A stretch of 64,000 bases of DNA from Dongia_B soli. Lineage in GTDB: Bacteria; Pseudomonadota; Alphaproteobacteria; Dongiales; Dongiaceae. The position numbers and the translations under genes are program-made. The stretch covers positions 88,391-152,390 of the forward strand of contig NZ_JAXCLW010000008.1 of assembly GCF_034044715.1 (NCBI RefSeq), written 5' to 3'. Shown piece by piece: positions 54,188-63,728 of this stretch (positions are counted from its first letter, which is position 1; every line of letters begins with the position of its first letter). The notes under the pieces are model-generated. The model did no database searches, had not been told where the DNA came from, and saw only the letters and a program-made list of their open reading frames with translations.

Positions 54188-54976
54188 TCAGTGAGGTGCG
54201 GGGACCGGCGTATAGAGTGGACCGGCCGCGCCATAGGCGAGAATGTAATAACTCTGGCCGCAGGCGTAATAGGTAACGCCATCGACCTCTTCGATAGTTG
54301 GATTGCAAGGCAAGCCACCCGCCGGCGGTGACGCCGTCGTCGCTTGTTCGGAGGAGGATTGGGAGGGCTGTGTCGTAATCACAGCGGTTGCTGCCCCGAT
54401 CGCAGCGCCCGCCACAAAGGCACCGCCGTTGCAGTTATCGGTTACGCAATCATCGTTGTCCCAATCGTCGTGGTCGTCGATGTAATCTTGCCGATCCTCC
54501 TGATTATTCGATATAGCCTCCTGCCGCTTCTCCTGATTATTCGATATCGCTTCCTGCCGCTTCTCCTGATTATTCGATATCGCCTCCTGCCGGTTTTCCT
54601 GGCTGGTTTGCGACTTTGTTTGGGCTTGCCGCGCGCCACTATTGGCCGCCTTGCTGGTCATGGGCTGTTTCGCAGTCCCATTGCCAGCCTTGCTGGTCTT
54701 GGCACCGCTTTTCTGCGCGGTATTTGCCGTCACCCGCCCCGTTTTGGCGGATGTGCCGGCCTGCTGCGGCTTGGCGCCCGATGGGGTCTTCTTGCCCGCT
54801 TTGCCGCTTATACCTGACCTTTGCGCCGAGAAATTGCCGCCTGCTGCCGGACCCTGATTCCGGAAGCCGCCGCCGCGATTACCAAAGCCACCTGCCTCGA
54901 CATAGCCCGCGGCCATCAGTGCCACGGCGATCATTGCAATGAAGCACGTGACCTTCTTGATCGATGGCGCCTTCAT
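54188..54976 (-). CDS. Secreted repeat-containing protein
   Basis: This 262-aa exported protein has a signal peptide (about 1-28), a Gly/Lys/Ala/Thr-rich low-complexity segment, three to four 11-residue repeats of the form NNQEKRQEAIS, an acidic DDHDDWDNDD stretch, a small hydrophobic segment (FVAGAAIGAATAVITT), and a C-terminal domain with two Cys (CNPTIEEVDGVTYYACGQSY). The C-terminus is typical of small surface or cell-envelope proteins. It overlaps the upstream DUF2092 gene by ATGA, so both are made together. Confidence 0.85.
   Translation of the reverse strand: MKAPSIKKVTCFIAMIAVALMAAGYVEAGGFGNRGGGFRNQGPAAGGNFSAQRSGISGKAGKKTPSGAKPQQAGTSAKTGRVTANTAQKSGAKTSKAGNGTAKQPMTSKAANSGARQAQTKSQTSQENRQEAISNNQEKRQEAISNNQEKRQEAISNNQEDRQDYIDDHDDWDNDDCVTDNCNGGAFVAGAAIGAATAVITTQPSQSSSEQATTASPPAGGLPCNPTIEEVDGVTYYACGQSYYILAYGAAGPLYTPVPAPH
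54494..54600. repeat. 33-base tandem repeat inside the secreted protein gene
   Basis: Copies of about 33 bases begin at 54501, 54534 and 54567 (TGATTATTCGATAT core). They encode 11-residue repeats, so it is a coding tandem repeat, likely prone to copy-number change. Confidence 0.85.
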
Positions 54977-55803
54977 TGCGCTTCTCCTTCCGTGCCAGAT
55001 TTATCGCCAGTCCCCTTGGTCACGCGGACTTTGCTCACAAAGGGTATCTTCCTGGCGCCTTCAGACGGTACAAAGGCGAAAGTGGTCGTGTCATATTGCG
55101 GCTCGAAGTTCCAGTCGCTGAAATCGGCCCAGAATTGCGGTGCACCTGGCTCTTCCTTATAGGTCAGGATCACGCGCATGGGCACCGGGTGGTCACCATC
55201 GGCGATCCAGATCTGCAGATCCGCTGAGGCCATTCGCACGGCGATATGGTGGGTGGGAACACCCAGCGTATGGTCGAACTCCACATAGTCGATCTCCACA
55301 ATCCGGCGTTTCATCTCCGCTGGAAGTTGCTGCATGAAGAGCGGCGCCAAAGGCAAACGCATCTTCAAGTCCCGCACGAAATACTTGATGTTGTCGTCCA
55401 ACGGACCGTCACGGGCGATCTGGGAATAAAGCCGATTCCCATCATCGGCAACGGTCACCGTGCTGCCGTCCATGATGATGCGCTGCTTCAGGCCACTGCT
55501 GGTCTCGCTGGCAACCATCATTTGCTTCGGACGATCGATGAATGCCTTGGCCACCTGTCGAAACTCGATCTTCTGGCCGGATTCCTGGACAACATCATAT
55601 CCGGCACGAATGGACATGGTGAACTTGTCCTGGCTCGCCAGGTAGTCGCACATGCCCATCAGAATCGTTCGCGCCTGTTGCTGTGACGCGGTTTCGGCCG
55701 GCGCATTCTCGGCAATCGCTCGTGACGGCAACCCAAAGAAGGCCGCCGACGTCGCCATGATAACGGCGGGCATCAAATATCTCCGAAGATACTTCCGCAT
55801 CAT
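54973..55803 (-). CDS. DUF2092 family exported protein
   Basis: This 276-aa protein has a signal peptide (cleavage near SRAIA) and the DUF2092 body: YLASQDKFTMSIRAGYDVVQ, later VEFDHTLGVPTHHIAVR and ADGDHPVPMRVILTYK. The fold resembles LolA-like periplasmic lipid carriers. It is coupled to the repeat protein, whose ATG overlaps its stop. The function of the pair is unknown. Confidence 0.88.
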   Translation of the reverse strand: MMRKYLRRYLMPAVIMATSAAFFGLPSRAIAENAPAETASQQQARTILMGMCDYLASQDKFTMSIRAGYDVVQESGQKIEFRQVAKAFIDRPKQMMVASETSSGLKQRIIMDGSTVTVADDGNRLYSQIARDGPLDDNIKYFVRDLKMRLPLAPLFMQQLPAEMKRRIVEIDYVEFDHTLGVPTHHIAVRMASADLQIWIADGDHPVPMRVILTYKEEPGAPQFWADFSDWNFEPQYDTTTFAFVPSEGARKIPFVSKVRVTKGTGDKSGTEGEAQ

Positions 55804-56628
55804 TTCACCACCCTTTGAGTTTTGCCCCTGAAGAAATCGTCTTCAGATACCCTTCTGTCGGTGACATGCCAGTTTGATCGGCCGGAACGGATCGGGGGAC
55901 GACTTGCAGGACGCGCCGTTCAGCGCCCTTCGATCCTATTGCGTTCCTAAGCTCACGCGCCAAATCCTCCGGGATGACTTGGTATGCGACAAGGTGGTCC
56001 AACTCGTTGGCCAGCTCATTAACCGCAATTGTGTCAGTAAATGCAGAGCGAGGGTGCAGTCCCCGTAGAGCAATCGGAACGCTTCATCCCTAGAGAAGCA
56101 GCCTGAAGTTGCAGGCCATTAAAACCCTTTGCCGCCGAGTCAATGCGCCGGTGGTTTCGTTACCGCATCGGTCGGCACCCGCTGAATCGGTTGTGGCGAG
56201 AATACATGCCACACAATGTCGGGGCCCAATCTCCCGATAGCCGCGCCGCTATCGACAAGGGGCAAGTGGCCGCCATGGGGTAATCCAGGCGGTAGCAACC
56301 GGTTTTCGCCGCTCGGTGGCGGTCTCTGCTCGCGTTAACCGTCGTTCTGCCGCAAGCCTTATTGAAGCTTGATAGACGCTATTCATTGGATTGCCCCAGC
56401 GCGTCAAATACCGCACGGGCTTTCGCAGCCGCCTGACACCTGCTCGGATATCATCATGGGCGGCATTTTACATGCTGCCCACATTGATCATAGTGCCCTA
56501 ACAACCGGTTCCGGTCTATTTCGCAACGGGTCACTTACCGTAACGTGCCTCCAAAAGCATTCCGATTCACGGCATTCTTTCAGCATTCCAAACGACCGGT
56601 GCGGCTTCCTGTGACGGAAGAGGCGACT
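55804..56628. other. 825-base region, no convincing gene
   Basis: A minus-strand frame at 55805-56002, with VPEDLARELRNA-like sequence, ends one base before the DUF2092 start region and could be a small upstream coding frame or a gene remnant. The rest holds short frames only. I see no RNA gene. Confidence 0.4.
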
Positions 56629-56964
56629 ATGTTCCTCAACTACTTTGCGCTCGCGATGCTGATCATCGGGATATCGCTTGTCGTTTACACATTCATTTAT
56701 ATCCACGACATCCCTTATCAGATCGCCAAAAAACGCAACCATGAACAGGTCGAGGCCATTCATCTCGCCTGCTGGCTTAGCCTTTTCACACTCCATGCGA
56801 TCTGGCCGATAGTCTTCATTTGGGCCGTGATGAAGCCAAAGCCTCTGTCAGTGAAGATCGAAGGAGATGAGAAAAGCCTAATCGAGCAACGTCTACGCAC
56901 GCTCGAGGCCGAGGTCGCCCACGTGAGGGCAGCCCTGACACCGCATCAGAAAGAAATCGCCTGA
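56629..56964 (+). CDS. DUF3302 inner-membrane protein (YibI-like)
   Basis: This 111-aa protein has two hydrophobic helices and the DUF3302 signature IHDIPYQIAKKRNHEQVEAI and LSLFTLHAIWPIVFIWAVM. A C-terminal coiled-coil segment follows. It stands next to an HlyD-like gene as in the yibI-yibH pair of enterobacteria. The ATG at 56629 is used; upstream starts are not conserved. Confidence 0.85.
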   Translation: MFLNYFALAMLIIGISLVVYTFIYIHDIPYQIAKKRNHEQVEAIHLACWLSLFTLHAIWPIVFIWAVMKPKPLSVKIEGDEKSLIEQRLRTLEAEVAHVRAALTPHQKEIA

Positions 56965-58265
56965 TGGTCGAACTGATCATTGGCACGTATGGTTTGATCT
57001 GCTGGTTGGTCTTTAAGAAATTCCGCCTGATTCCTGTTAACGCCTACACGGTATGCTCCGCGATCATGATCGGGATCGCGATGATTGGCATCCTGGGCCT
57101 GCTGCTTCTGAAGTACCAGCCAGCTTCTTCCGATGGCCGATTGTATACGGTTACAACCCCGGTTGTTCCTCAGGTAAGCGGTCAAGTGATAGCCGTACCG
57201 GTTATCGGGAATGTTCCTCTTCGAGAGGGCGACGTGTTGTTCCAGATCGACCCGGCTCCCTACAAATATGAGGTTAACCGGCTGGAAGCAAAGCTGGCGG
57301 CAGCCAATACGAACCTGAGCCAACTGGAAAAGCGGCTGCAGGCTGCCGAAGCGGCCAGAAGCCAAGCGCAAGCCGATGTATTGGCTTCTGAATCGGAATA
57401 TGACCGACAGGCCCAGCAGCAGCGGGACCAGGCTGAAGCAGCTATGGGGCAGGTCTCGTCGCAACTATCTTTGGCCCGTAAGGATTACGTCCGTTACAAG
57501 GAGCTGGTCGAGAAAGGTACGATTTCGCGGCAGAAATTTGAGCAGGTCGCCGAGCAAGTCGAGCGGCTTGAAGCGCAGCTTCGAGAGGCAAAAGCCACTC
57601 TGGCTCAGGCCGAAGAGGCTATTACTGGTGGCAGCGCAAGCCTCCAGTCCGCTCGCGAGCGGCTCCGGCAGGCGCAAGCGCAGGAAGAAGAGGCCAGGCT
57701 CGAGCTTGAATCGCAAAGTGACGGCGTTAATCCTGATGTCCAACAGGTTGTCGCCGAATTAGGGCTGGCCCGCTGGCGGCTCGATGCGACAACCGTCCGA
57801 GCGCCTGCCGATGGATATGTGACCCAGTTGGCGTTGCGGCCGGGCCAGATGACGACCACGCTGCCGTTAGCCCCGGTCATGGTCTTCGTTCATGACGAGC
57901 AACCGACGCTGGTTGCGACATTCCCGCAGAACGTGATCGTCGACTTGAAGCCAGGCCTTGAAGCCGAGATCGCCTTCAAAGCCTATCCCGGCAAGATATT
58001 CAAGGCGACGGTGAGCCACTTATTGGCGACCACCGCGGAAGGTCAATTTACAACGGGTGGCCAGCTTCGCACGGCCACCGCGGCGACCGCACCGGGCCGC
58101 ATACCGGTCGTATTTGATTACGGCGCCGATATCGCCGAGTTAAAGCTACCGGGGGGCGCACAGGCGACGACGGCGATCTACACCGAGCACGTTCACGTGC
58201 TTGCCATCATCCGCAAAATCATTCTCCGGATTAAAAGCTGGGAAAATTATCTGTTCCTGCCCTGA
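56964..58265 (+). CDS. HlyD-family membrane fusion protein (YibH-like)
   Basis: This 433-aa adaptor has two N-terminal membrane segments, a lipoyl half (VSGQVIAVPVIGNVPLREGD), a long coiled coil (about 95-260), the second lipoyl half (TTVRAPADGYVTQLALRPG) and a beta-barrel. Its start overlaps the DUF3302 stop (TGATG). It resembles EmrA/YibH-type adaptors; no partner transporter is adjacent. Confidence 0.9.
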   Translation: MVELIIGTYGLICWLVFKKFRLIPVNAYTVCSAIMIGIAMIGILGLLLLKYQPASSDGRLYTVTTPVVPQVSGQVIAVPVIGNVPLREGDVLFQIDPAPYKYEVNRLEAKLAAANTNLSQLEKRLQAAEAARSQAQADVLASESEYDRQAQQQRDQAEAAMGQVSSQLSLARKDYVRYKELVEKGTISRQKFEQVAEQVERLEAQLREAKATLAQAEEAITGGSASLQSARERLRQAQAQEEEARLELESQSDGVNPDVQQVVAELGLARWRLDATTVRAPADGYVTQLALRPGQMTTTLPLAPVMVFVHDEQPTLVATFPQNVIVDLKPGLEAEIAFKAYPGKIFKATVSHLLATTAEGQFTTGGQLRTATAATAPGRIPVVFDYGADIAELKLPGGAQATTAIYTEHVHVLAIIRKIILRIKSWENYLFLP

Positions 58266-58329
58266 TTTAGGAAGGCCCAAGCCAGCAATAGCCGAAAAAG
58301 CGGGCGTAGCGTCCAAAAGGAGAAAAGAG

Positions 58330-59040
58330 ATGTTTCGAATTCCGATCGCGTTAGTGATGGGTCTGGTCCTCGCGGGATGCGCATCAACCGATGCCGATAT
58401 TACCAAATCAAATGGAGCCAACATGCGGCTCCCCTATCCCTCTAGAATCTTGGTGTACGACTTCGCTATTTCACCATCGGAGGTATCGCCAGAGAGCGCT
58501 GCGGCAGGCGAATTGAATGGAGCTGGAGATGCGGCTGGAGAAAGCGCGGAACAGGAACGGCTAGAACGTGAGGTGGCCTCGATCGTCGCCGACGACGTCG
58601 CTCGTCGTCTGCGCGACCTAGGTCTACCGGCCACCCGTTGGCATGGTGCGCCGCCTGCTGGAACCAATCTTTATGCGATCGAAGGACAGTTCGTCACGAT
58701 CGACGAAGGCAGCGCATTCAAGCGCATGATTATCGGGTTTGGATCAGGTGGCACCGAAGTCCGCGCACTCGTCCAAGCCTACTATATTTCCAGTGGTCAA
58801 AAAACCGTCGTGGGCGAAGCCGAGGTGAGTGCCGAGAGCTCTAAGAAGCCAGGCTTGGCAGCGACCATGCCGATTAGCGCTGCGCTTTCTGCTCCCGCTG
58901 CCGCGTTTGGAATTCAGACCGGCATAGGGGTCGTCTCCGAGATAAATACTGAGGTCCAAAAGGCCGCTGAAGACACGGCCGAGGCAATTGTCGAACTCCT
59001 GAAGCCCCGAATGGAGGCACGAGGATGGATTCACGGCTGA
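58330..59040 (+). CDS. DUF4410 lipoprotein
   Basis: This 236-aa lipoprotein has lipobox LAGC (Cys17) and the DUF4410 fold, an outer-membrane or periplasmic domain of unknown role (YPSRILVYDFAIS, then GLPATRWHG, later QKAAEDTAEAIVELLKPRM). A good AAAGGAGAAAAG ribosome site fixes the ATG. It follows the HlyD-like gene by 64 bases and may be in the same operon. Confidence 0.86.
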   Translation: MFRIPIALVMGLVLAGCASTDADITKSNGANMRLPYPSRILVYDFAISPSEVSPESAAAGELNGAGDAAGESAEQERLEREVASIVADDVARRLRDLGLPATRWHGAPPAGTNLYAIEGQFVTIDEGSAFKRMIIGFGSGGTEVRALVQAYYISSGQKTVVGEAEVSAESSKKPGLAATMPISAALSAPAAAFGIQTGIGVVSEINTEVQKAAEDTAEAIVELLKPRMEARGWIHG

Positions 59041-59183
59041 GGAACCCATGTCTACGATTGCGTCTTCACAGGCACCTTAGGAGGACCCTTCCTATCATAA
59101 TGCCGATCATCTGGCTGTTGGACGTTGTGCGGAGGAAAACTTCCGGCCCACAAATGTACTTCTACGGATCAGGAGCTTAGGAC

Positions 59184-59450
59184 TTGTCAGAAGCGACCAA
59201 ACATATCGGTCGGGTTTGCAAGCTTTTCCCCGACTGGGCTGATGAAGTACTGCGTCTGGCTATGAAAAGTGAAAGTTTTCGGAGCGCTTGTGAGGATTAT
59301 GGCATAGCGGTGCAAGCGTTGGGGCTTCTTACGGCGAGGAATCTTGCGCAGGACGAAAAAAAGATAGAGGAGTATCGCGTTCTCGTCGCGGAGCTGGAGA
59401 AAGAGCTGGAATGTGAGCTACTAACTTTCCGCCGGGGAGATGAGGGGTGA
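59184..59450 (+). CDS. Hypothetical 88-aa protein
   Basis: This helical soluble protein (VCKLFPDWADEVLRLAMKSE, later EEYRVLVAELEKELECELL) resembles small alphaproteobacterial proteins of unknown function. A TTG start preceded by AGGAGCTTAGG is used, as no ATG fits. Confidence 0.6.
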   Translation: MSEATKHIGRVCKLFPDWADEVLRLAMKSESFRSACEDYGIAVQALGLLTARNLAQDEKKIEEYRVLVAELEKELECELLTFRRGDEG

Positions 59451-59532
59451 TGATGGGGCGAGTCATGCCGAAAGGTTGGCCACAACAGCGATCGCCAGCA
59501 TTGAGCAGAGCCTGTCCATTTGTCAAAAAAAG

Positions 59533-59808
59533 GTGCTTCTTACTCTGCATATGGCTTTTCTTGCCCTTTCACTAACAGCTTGCTCGACACTGTTTCGCAA
59601 CCCCGCACCGTTGGACGTTCAGGACAATCCATCCATCGCTGGGTATGAGGGCATCCGCTACGTCCCGCTGACGACCCCCGAACCAATGCGGAAGGCCATC
59701 CGCCAGGCATATTTGGCGGAGACGCCCGAGAACTACGATACACTTCCGGACGGCACACGGCGATATAACTACCTCGCGATATCCGGTGGCGGCTCGGAAG
59801 GTTCATGA
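59533..59808 (+). pseudogene. truncated patatin-like lipoprotein gene
   Basis: The frame gives a lipoprotein signal (lipobox LTAC) and then the N-terminus typical of patatin-like phospholipases, including YNYLAISGGGSEG, the oxyanion Gly-rich motif. It stops right after this point, so the GxSxG nucleophile and all the catalytic domain are missing. The remainder is not found nearby. Start (GTG 59533) is tentative. Confidence 0.65.
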
Positions 59809-60239
59809 CCAATCTGCTGCGACCACAGGATCTGACGAAGATCCATCAGGAAGCCGAGTTGACGGAAACCAAGAAGGCTACGGATTTTACGAAGCGCGAT
59901 GAAGACGAAAAGCAATCGCTCCGCGAAATATTCATATCGCGGGAAATCCATCCTGAGGCAAAAACGCGGATAAACGCGGCGGTGCGTCGCGCTGCCGAAC
60001 AAGGTATTAGACAAGTTCTGGTGATCGAATTTCCTGCGACATATTGCAATGAAAACGGGCGGCGCATCAATAATCTGGAATCCGATTGGCCCCTATCCCT
60101 CGAGGGCTTTGCCAAGAAGGCCCATGAATACTCCCTAAAGGAGTTGAAGCCGCTCGGTTTCAGGCTCACAGCCCAGGTCCTCGACTATCCTGGAAGTAAG
60201 CCAGGACGCGTAGGCGTGTTCCTGGTTTGGGATCACTGA
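59805..60239 (+). CDS. Conserved hypothetical protein
   Basis: This 144-aa soluble protein (RINAAVRRAAEQGIRQVLVI, then YCNENGRRINNLESDWP) resembles uncharacterised rhizobial/bradyrhizobial proteins from memory. Its ATG overlaps the truncated patatin stop (ATGA), so the deletion may have fused its expression to that of the remnant. Confidence 0.65.
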   Translation: MTNLLRPQDLTKIHQEAELTETKKATDFTKRDEDEKQSLREIFISREIHPEAKTRINAAVRRAAEQGIRQVLVIEFPATYCNENGRRINNLESDWPLSLEGFAKKAHEYSLKELKPLGFRLTAQVLDYPGSKPGRVGVFLVWDH

Positions 60240-60642
60240 GCGGATTTGGCGTCGGGTTCTGACCAGATGGCGTAAAAGCGCTCCTGCTACCTGAGCACGA
60301 ACGAGTGCGGCAACCGGTGGCCGACCGGGGATGGATCGGTCGATTAACGTTAGCGCCTTCTGAGCGGTGAATTAGTATGGTAAGCTAAACTCTGATGTGC
60401 GTTGGGGTAATAGAAATGGCCCATCCGAACCCCGCCCCACGTTCTTCAGTCTTGATGTAAGGTGCCTCGCTTGCGGTGCCGAGTGATGCCACGGTAAAGC
60501 GATGGTGCTGCCAATCCTGCTGGCGGGAGCCAGTCGGTAATCTTAGAAATGCGCTCTTCTGTCGAACTCTATGAATTATTACGCCGGCGTTCACGCATGG
60601 CGGTCTTCGGGCTGGCCATGGGCTTCTGATCGGAAGTGGACC
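60240..60642. other. 403-base region, no gene seen
   Basis: Contains an upstream region for the cyclase-type gene. A frame on the minus strand (60385-60750) overlaps that gene and lacks support. Confidence 0.4.
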
Positions 60643-61701
60643 ATGCATCCAGATCATGCCCTCGAAAATTCCAATGAACCTTGCGGCTTCGCCTCGACGG
60701 TCCCTAGCAACAAAGAAGTTAGGGAATATCTGGAGGCCCTGCTTAAACACAGCGCGCTCCAGACGTCAGAGCGAAACCGTCGATTCTTGACCTATGTCGT
60801 TGAGGAGACGTTGGAGGGCCGTGCGGATCGCATAAAGGCCTACACCATCGCGTTAGCTGCTTTTGACCGTACTGAAGACTTCGATCCGATGACGGATCCG
60901 ATCGTGCGTATTGAGGCGAGCCGCCTCCGTCGCTCGTTAGAGCACTATTATCTGACTGACGGCCAGAGCGATCGGATTCGTATCGCGATACCTAAAGGAT
61001 CGTATGTGGCCACTTTCCGCTATAAAGCATGTCGCTCTCAAGAAACGCCGCCTACACCTGACGCTGATATGCCTTCCATACCTCGCGTCTCACGGCCTGG
61101 ACGCATATCGCGACTTCCACTTTGTTTATGTGCTCTGAGTTTGGTTATCGGCGTCGTTATTGGCTATTGCGGAATGAAATACGCTGGCTCCTTAAGCAGT
61201 CTCAGCGCCCAAGGCGTGCCATCTCTGGTCATCATTCCATTTGAAGATACCAGCGGAGATTCGAAGTACTCATTCGTCGCTCGCAGCCTCACCTACGATG
61301 TCGCACTCGCGCTAACTCAACTGCCCCAGGTAGCAATATTCGGCCTGGAACCTAATCAGACCAATATGCCTACCCATTCGGGTCTAACGTCAGATTATGC
61401 ACTGGGCGGCTCCGTCCATGTTGAAGGATACAATATGCGGGTTGCTGTGTTTCTAATGGACGCACGAACCGGCCAATACTTGCGATCTTGGTACATTCAA
61501 AAAAGTCTAACCGCCGAAAACCTGATCGGCGTGCAGGCGGCCATCGCGCAACAGATTTTGGCTTCGGTGAAAAACGATTGCGCCTCCCCACTGGGTAATC
61601 TTCGGACACAGGGAGATACGGCAGTCTTTGAATGTGAGAAGCCTGCGGTAAACGTTGCAAAGCAGAACGCAAAAATTGGGCGCGCCGGAAAGCGAAGCTG
61701 A
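60643..61701 (+). CDS. Membrane protein with cyclase-associated N-terminal domain
   Basis: The N-terminal part (about 20-135; SERNRRFLTYVVEETLEGRA, then DFDPMTDPIVRIEASRLRRSLEHYYLT) is the domain found at the start of many rhizobial adenylate cyclase-like and TPR proteins. A transmembrane helix (about 160-180) and a periplasmic FlgO-like domain (VIIPFEDTSGDSKYSFVARS) follow. The usual C-terminal TPR repeats are absent, so this is a short version of 352 aa. The ATG at 60643 is the better start; an ATG at 60571 has no support. Confidence 0.75.
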   Translation: MHPDHALENSNEPCGFASTVPSNKEVREYLEALLKHSALQTSERNRRFLTYVVEETLEGRADRIKAYTIALAAFDRTEDFDPMTDPIVRIEASRLRRSLEHYYLTDGQSDRIRIAIPKGSYVATFRYKACRSQETPPTPDADMPSIPRVSRPGRISRLPLCLCALSLVIGVVIGYCGMKYAGSLSSLSAQGVPSLVIIPFEDTSGDSKYSFVARSLTYDVALALTQLPQVAIFGLEPNQTNMPTHSGLTSDYALGGSVHVEGYNMRVAVFLMDARTGQYLRSWYIQKSLTAENLIGVQAAIAQQILASVKNDCASPLGNLRTQGDTAVFECEKPAVNVAKQNAKIGRAGKRS

Positions 61702-62070
61702 AGTTTAGTGGATGGCTGATCGTTTTCGGTTTTTCTTACCATCGACGAGATTAGGTCTTCTACTTCATGTGCGACAAAAACGGTACAGCGTCCCAGCATC
61801 ATCCCAATCGGCGACTTGCTTCGACGAATTGAGGCCCGGCCGCTAAGCAGTGTGAGCGAACGTCATTGTCGAGGTACGCGCCACGCGCGCTTTCCCATTT
61901 TTTTGACCTGAAGCACAGCGATGGGTCAATGATCTGCTGCAGATCTCGGACACCATGCCGGCGAAGACTGCAGCCGTCGCTCGCAATGGCATGAGAAAGT
62001 CCGGGAGCGAACTGCTCTCGCGCAGCCTCTTGCGAGCGGAATCGTATTTCCGCGAAAGGAGACGATCCAG
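61702..62070. other. 369-base region, no gene seen
   Basis: Short frames only; no motif, ribosome site or RNA gene recognised. Confidence 0.4.
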
Positions 62071-62580
62071 TTATGTCAAAAGGCGCCAAAGCAGGGTAGC
62101 GCCAGCCACGATCACCAGAGCCACGACAAAGATTTCTCGGAGAAGTGGACGTTGCCGCAGAGTAATAGAGGCGGCTTGCCGCATCTCACGTCCCGCAAAA
62201 GCAAGCACTATCAGAGTAGCGGCCGCACTCAGCAGAGAGGCCGGAGACCTCCATGGAGATCCGGCAAAAACGCTACAGAAAAGGCTGAGCATCGTGAAGG
62301 TCGCAGCGGCACCGTTCAAGATGTTGCCATCCGCTCGGGATTGGGAACCCGCCGTTGGTGCCTCGGGCGGCGTGGCGGGGAGTCGCGCAGACTGGTTCCA
62401 CCAGAGTGCAGCGACAGCGCCGAAGAGGACAGTCAGCAAGGTCGCGAATTCATGGATTGACACTTCGGCTGCGGCTGGCGTGGAGGCGGTGGCGATCTCA
62501 AGCCAAACCAAGAAGCCAATTCCCGCGACCGCGGTGCCTCCCGTCAAGATATCGAAAATGTGGCCAGACTTCGCAGGCAC
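62071..62580 (-). CDS. Hypothetical membrane protein
   Basis: This 169-aa protein has about five hydrophobic segments (GGTAVAGIGFLVWLEIA, LLTVLFGAVAALWW, ATFTMLSLFCSVFAG, LLSAAATLIVLAFAG, EIFVVALVIVAGATLLW). No family recognised. A GTG start with a GAGGATGGA site is used. Confidence 0.6.
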   Translation of the reverse strand: MPAKSGHIFDILTGGTAVAGIGFLVWLEIATASTPAAAEVSIHEFATLLTVLFGAVAALWWNQSARLPATPPEAPTAGSQSRADGNILNGAAATFTMLSLFCSVFAGSPWRSPASLLSAAATLIVLAFAGREMRQAASITLRQRPLLREIFVVALVIVAGATLLWRLLT

Positions 62581-63728
62581 GCTTTATCCATCCTCGATAG
62601 CCACCGAACCCTGGGTCCGCCACGCAGCCCTTTCCACAAGTTCAGCAACTTACGCAGAGCATAAGTCCACTTCTGACATCTGTATTATCTTTCCATATAA
62701 TGCCGCAAAGGCGCGTTGATCCAGGTCAAACTACTGTCCGGTGTAGCGCCGCCCGGCGCTGTGCGGCAAGAATATGGGCCCGCTGGCTATGAGACTTCTC
62801 CATGACGGACTCTATGCCTGGTTCCGATCTTGCCAGGGAGAGAGCGCTTCGATGGGTTCATAGCCGCAGTCATCAAGCAACTCTCTCGACAATTCGGACT
62901 AAAAACTCGTCCTCGACGACTAAGACTTTCTTGCGCTTTGCTCCGCTCATGGTTGGGCTCGTCTGTGCGATTGCTTGGCCACAGTAAGGTGTCTCTCGTC
63001 CAAAGGTTCCTTTTGGGGCTATTGAATTAAGTGGCTCTGGGTTAGCGGTGTAAGGGCAAGAAGATCGCCGGATCACCACCCGCATGGGTAATGAGGATCT
63101 GCTTGCCATCCATCGACACGCTGCAAAGCAATCGCCGCAATGATGATGGCGATAAGAAATCATCGAATGGAAGATTGAATCATGAGCATGTTCATGTCCC
63201 AACGTGTCGGCGCCGCGTCTGAAGCGCCAGATGCTGTTCGCCTAATCTAGTCTCACTTTCTTTTGGCTTCACTCCTCGGTGCAATGACCTTGAAACGGCG
63301 ATCGGCTTGGAACTCTTTTTGGATATATTAGTTGATGTCGGTTAAACCCATTGAGAGGGGCTCTATGGAGCGATTTGAACCTCCCGGTCGGGGGTGGCCG
63401 AACGCAATGTGTTGCAGGACATCAGCTTGATCTAGGGTTGGGCTATTACAGCGGACAATATCTCGAGGCGCTACGTGAAGCCGGCACGACCATTCGCATT
63501 CTGGTCCTCGGGCTTGCTTTAATTGCGCCTGACGTTCCGATCCAAACGGCCAAAGAAACGTTTGCCTCAATCATGTCCTGGATGCCTTGCAAGTTAGTCC
63601 AGCGGTAAAGGCCGCGCTGGGCGACCGCACTCAATAAACATCGGTGCACCCTAGGCGGTCGTGAGGGGCACTGAAAACTCTGATAGGCCGGCAAAGCGCC
63701 CTTTTTTTACTGATTCCTGGAGCACATT
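62581..63728. other. 1.15-kb region with gene debris
   Basis: It holds a broken response-regulator fragment (62813-62950, listed separately) and short unplaced frames at 63351-63608 (plus) and 63446-63694 (minus) that I do not recognise. No transposase motif or inverted repeat ends were found. Confidence 0.45.
62813..62950 (-). pseudogene. response regulator receiver fragment, frameshifted
   Basis: Minus-strand reading gives MSGAKRKKVLVVEDEFLVRI and then a stop; a one-base shift restores LLDDCGYEPIEALS, as in receivers. Only the first about 45 residues are left, including the acidic pocket; the phospho-Asp and output are gone. Confidence 0.6.

Noticed and set aside
54494..54600. Short direct repeats resembling a CRISPR array
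   Set aside because: The repeats are contiguous, in frame and encode 11-residue units of a secreted protein; there are no spacers.
63351..63694. Possible insertion sequence debris near the right end
   Set aside because: No transposase motif, terminal inverted repeats or target duplication could be seen.
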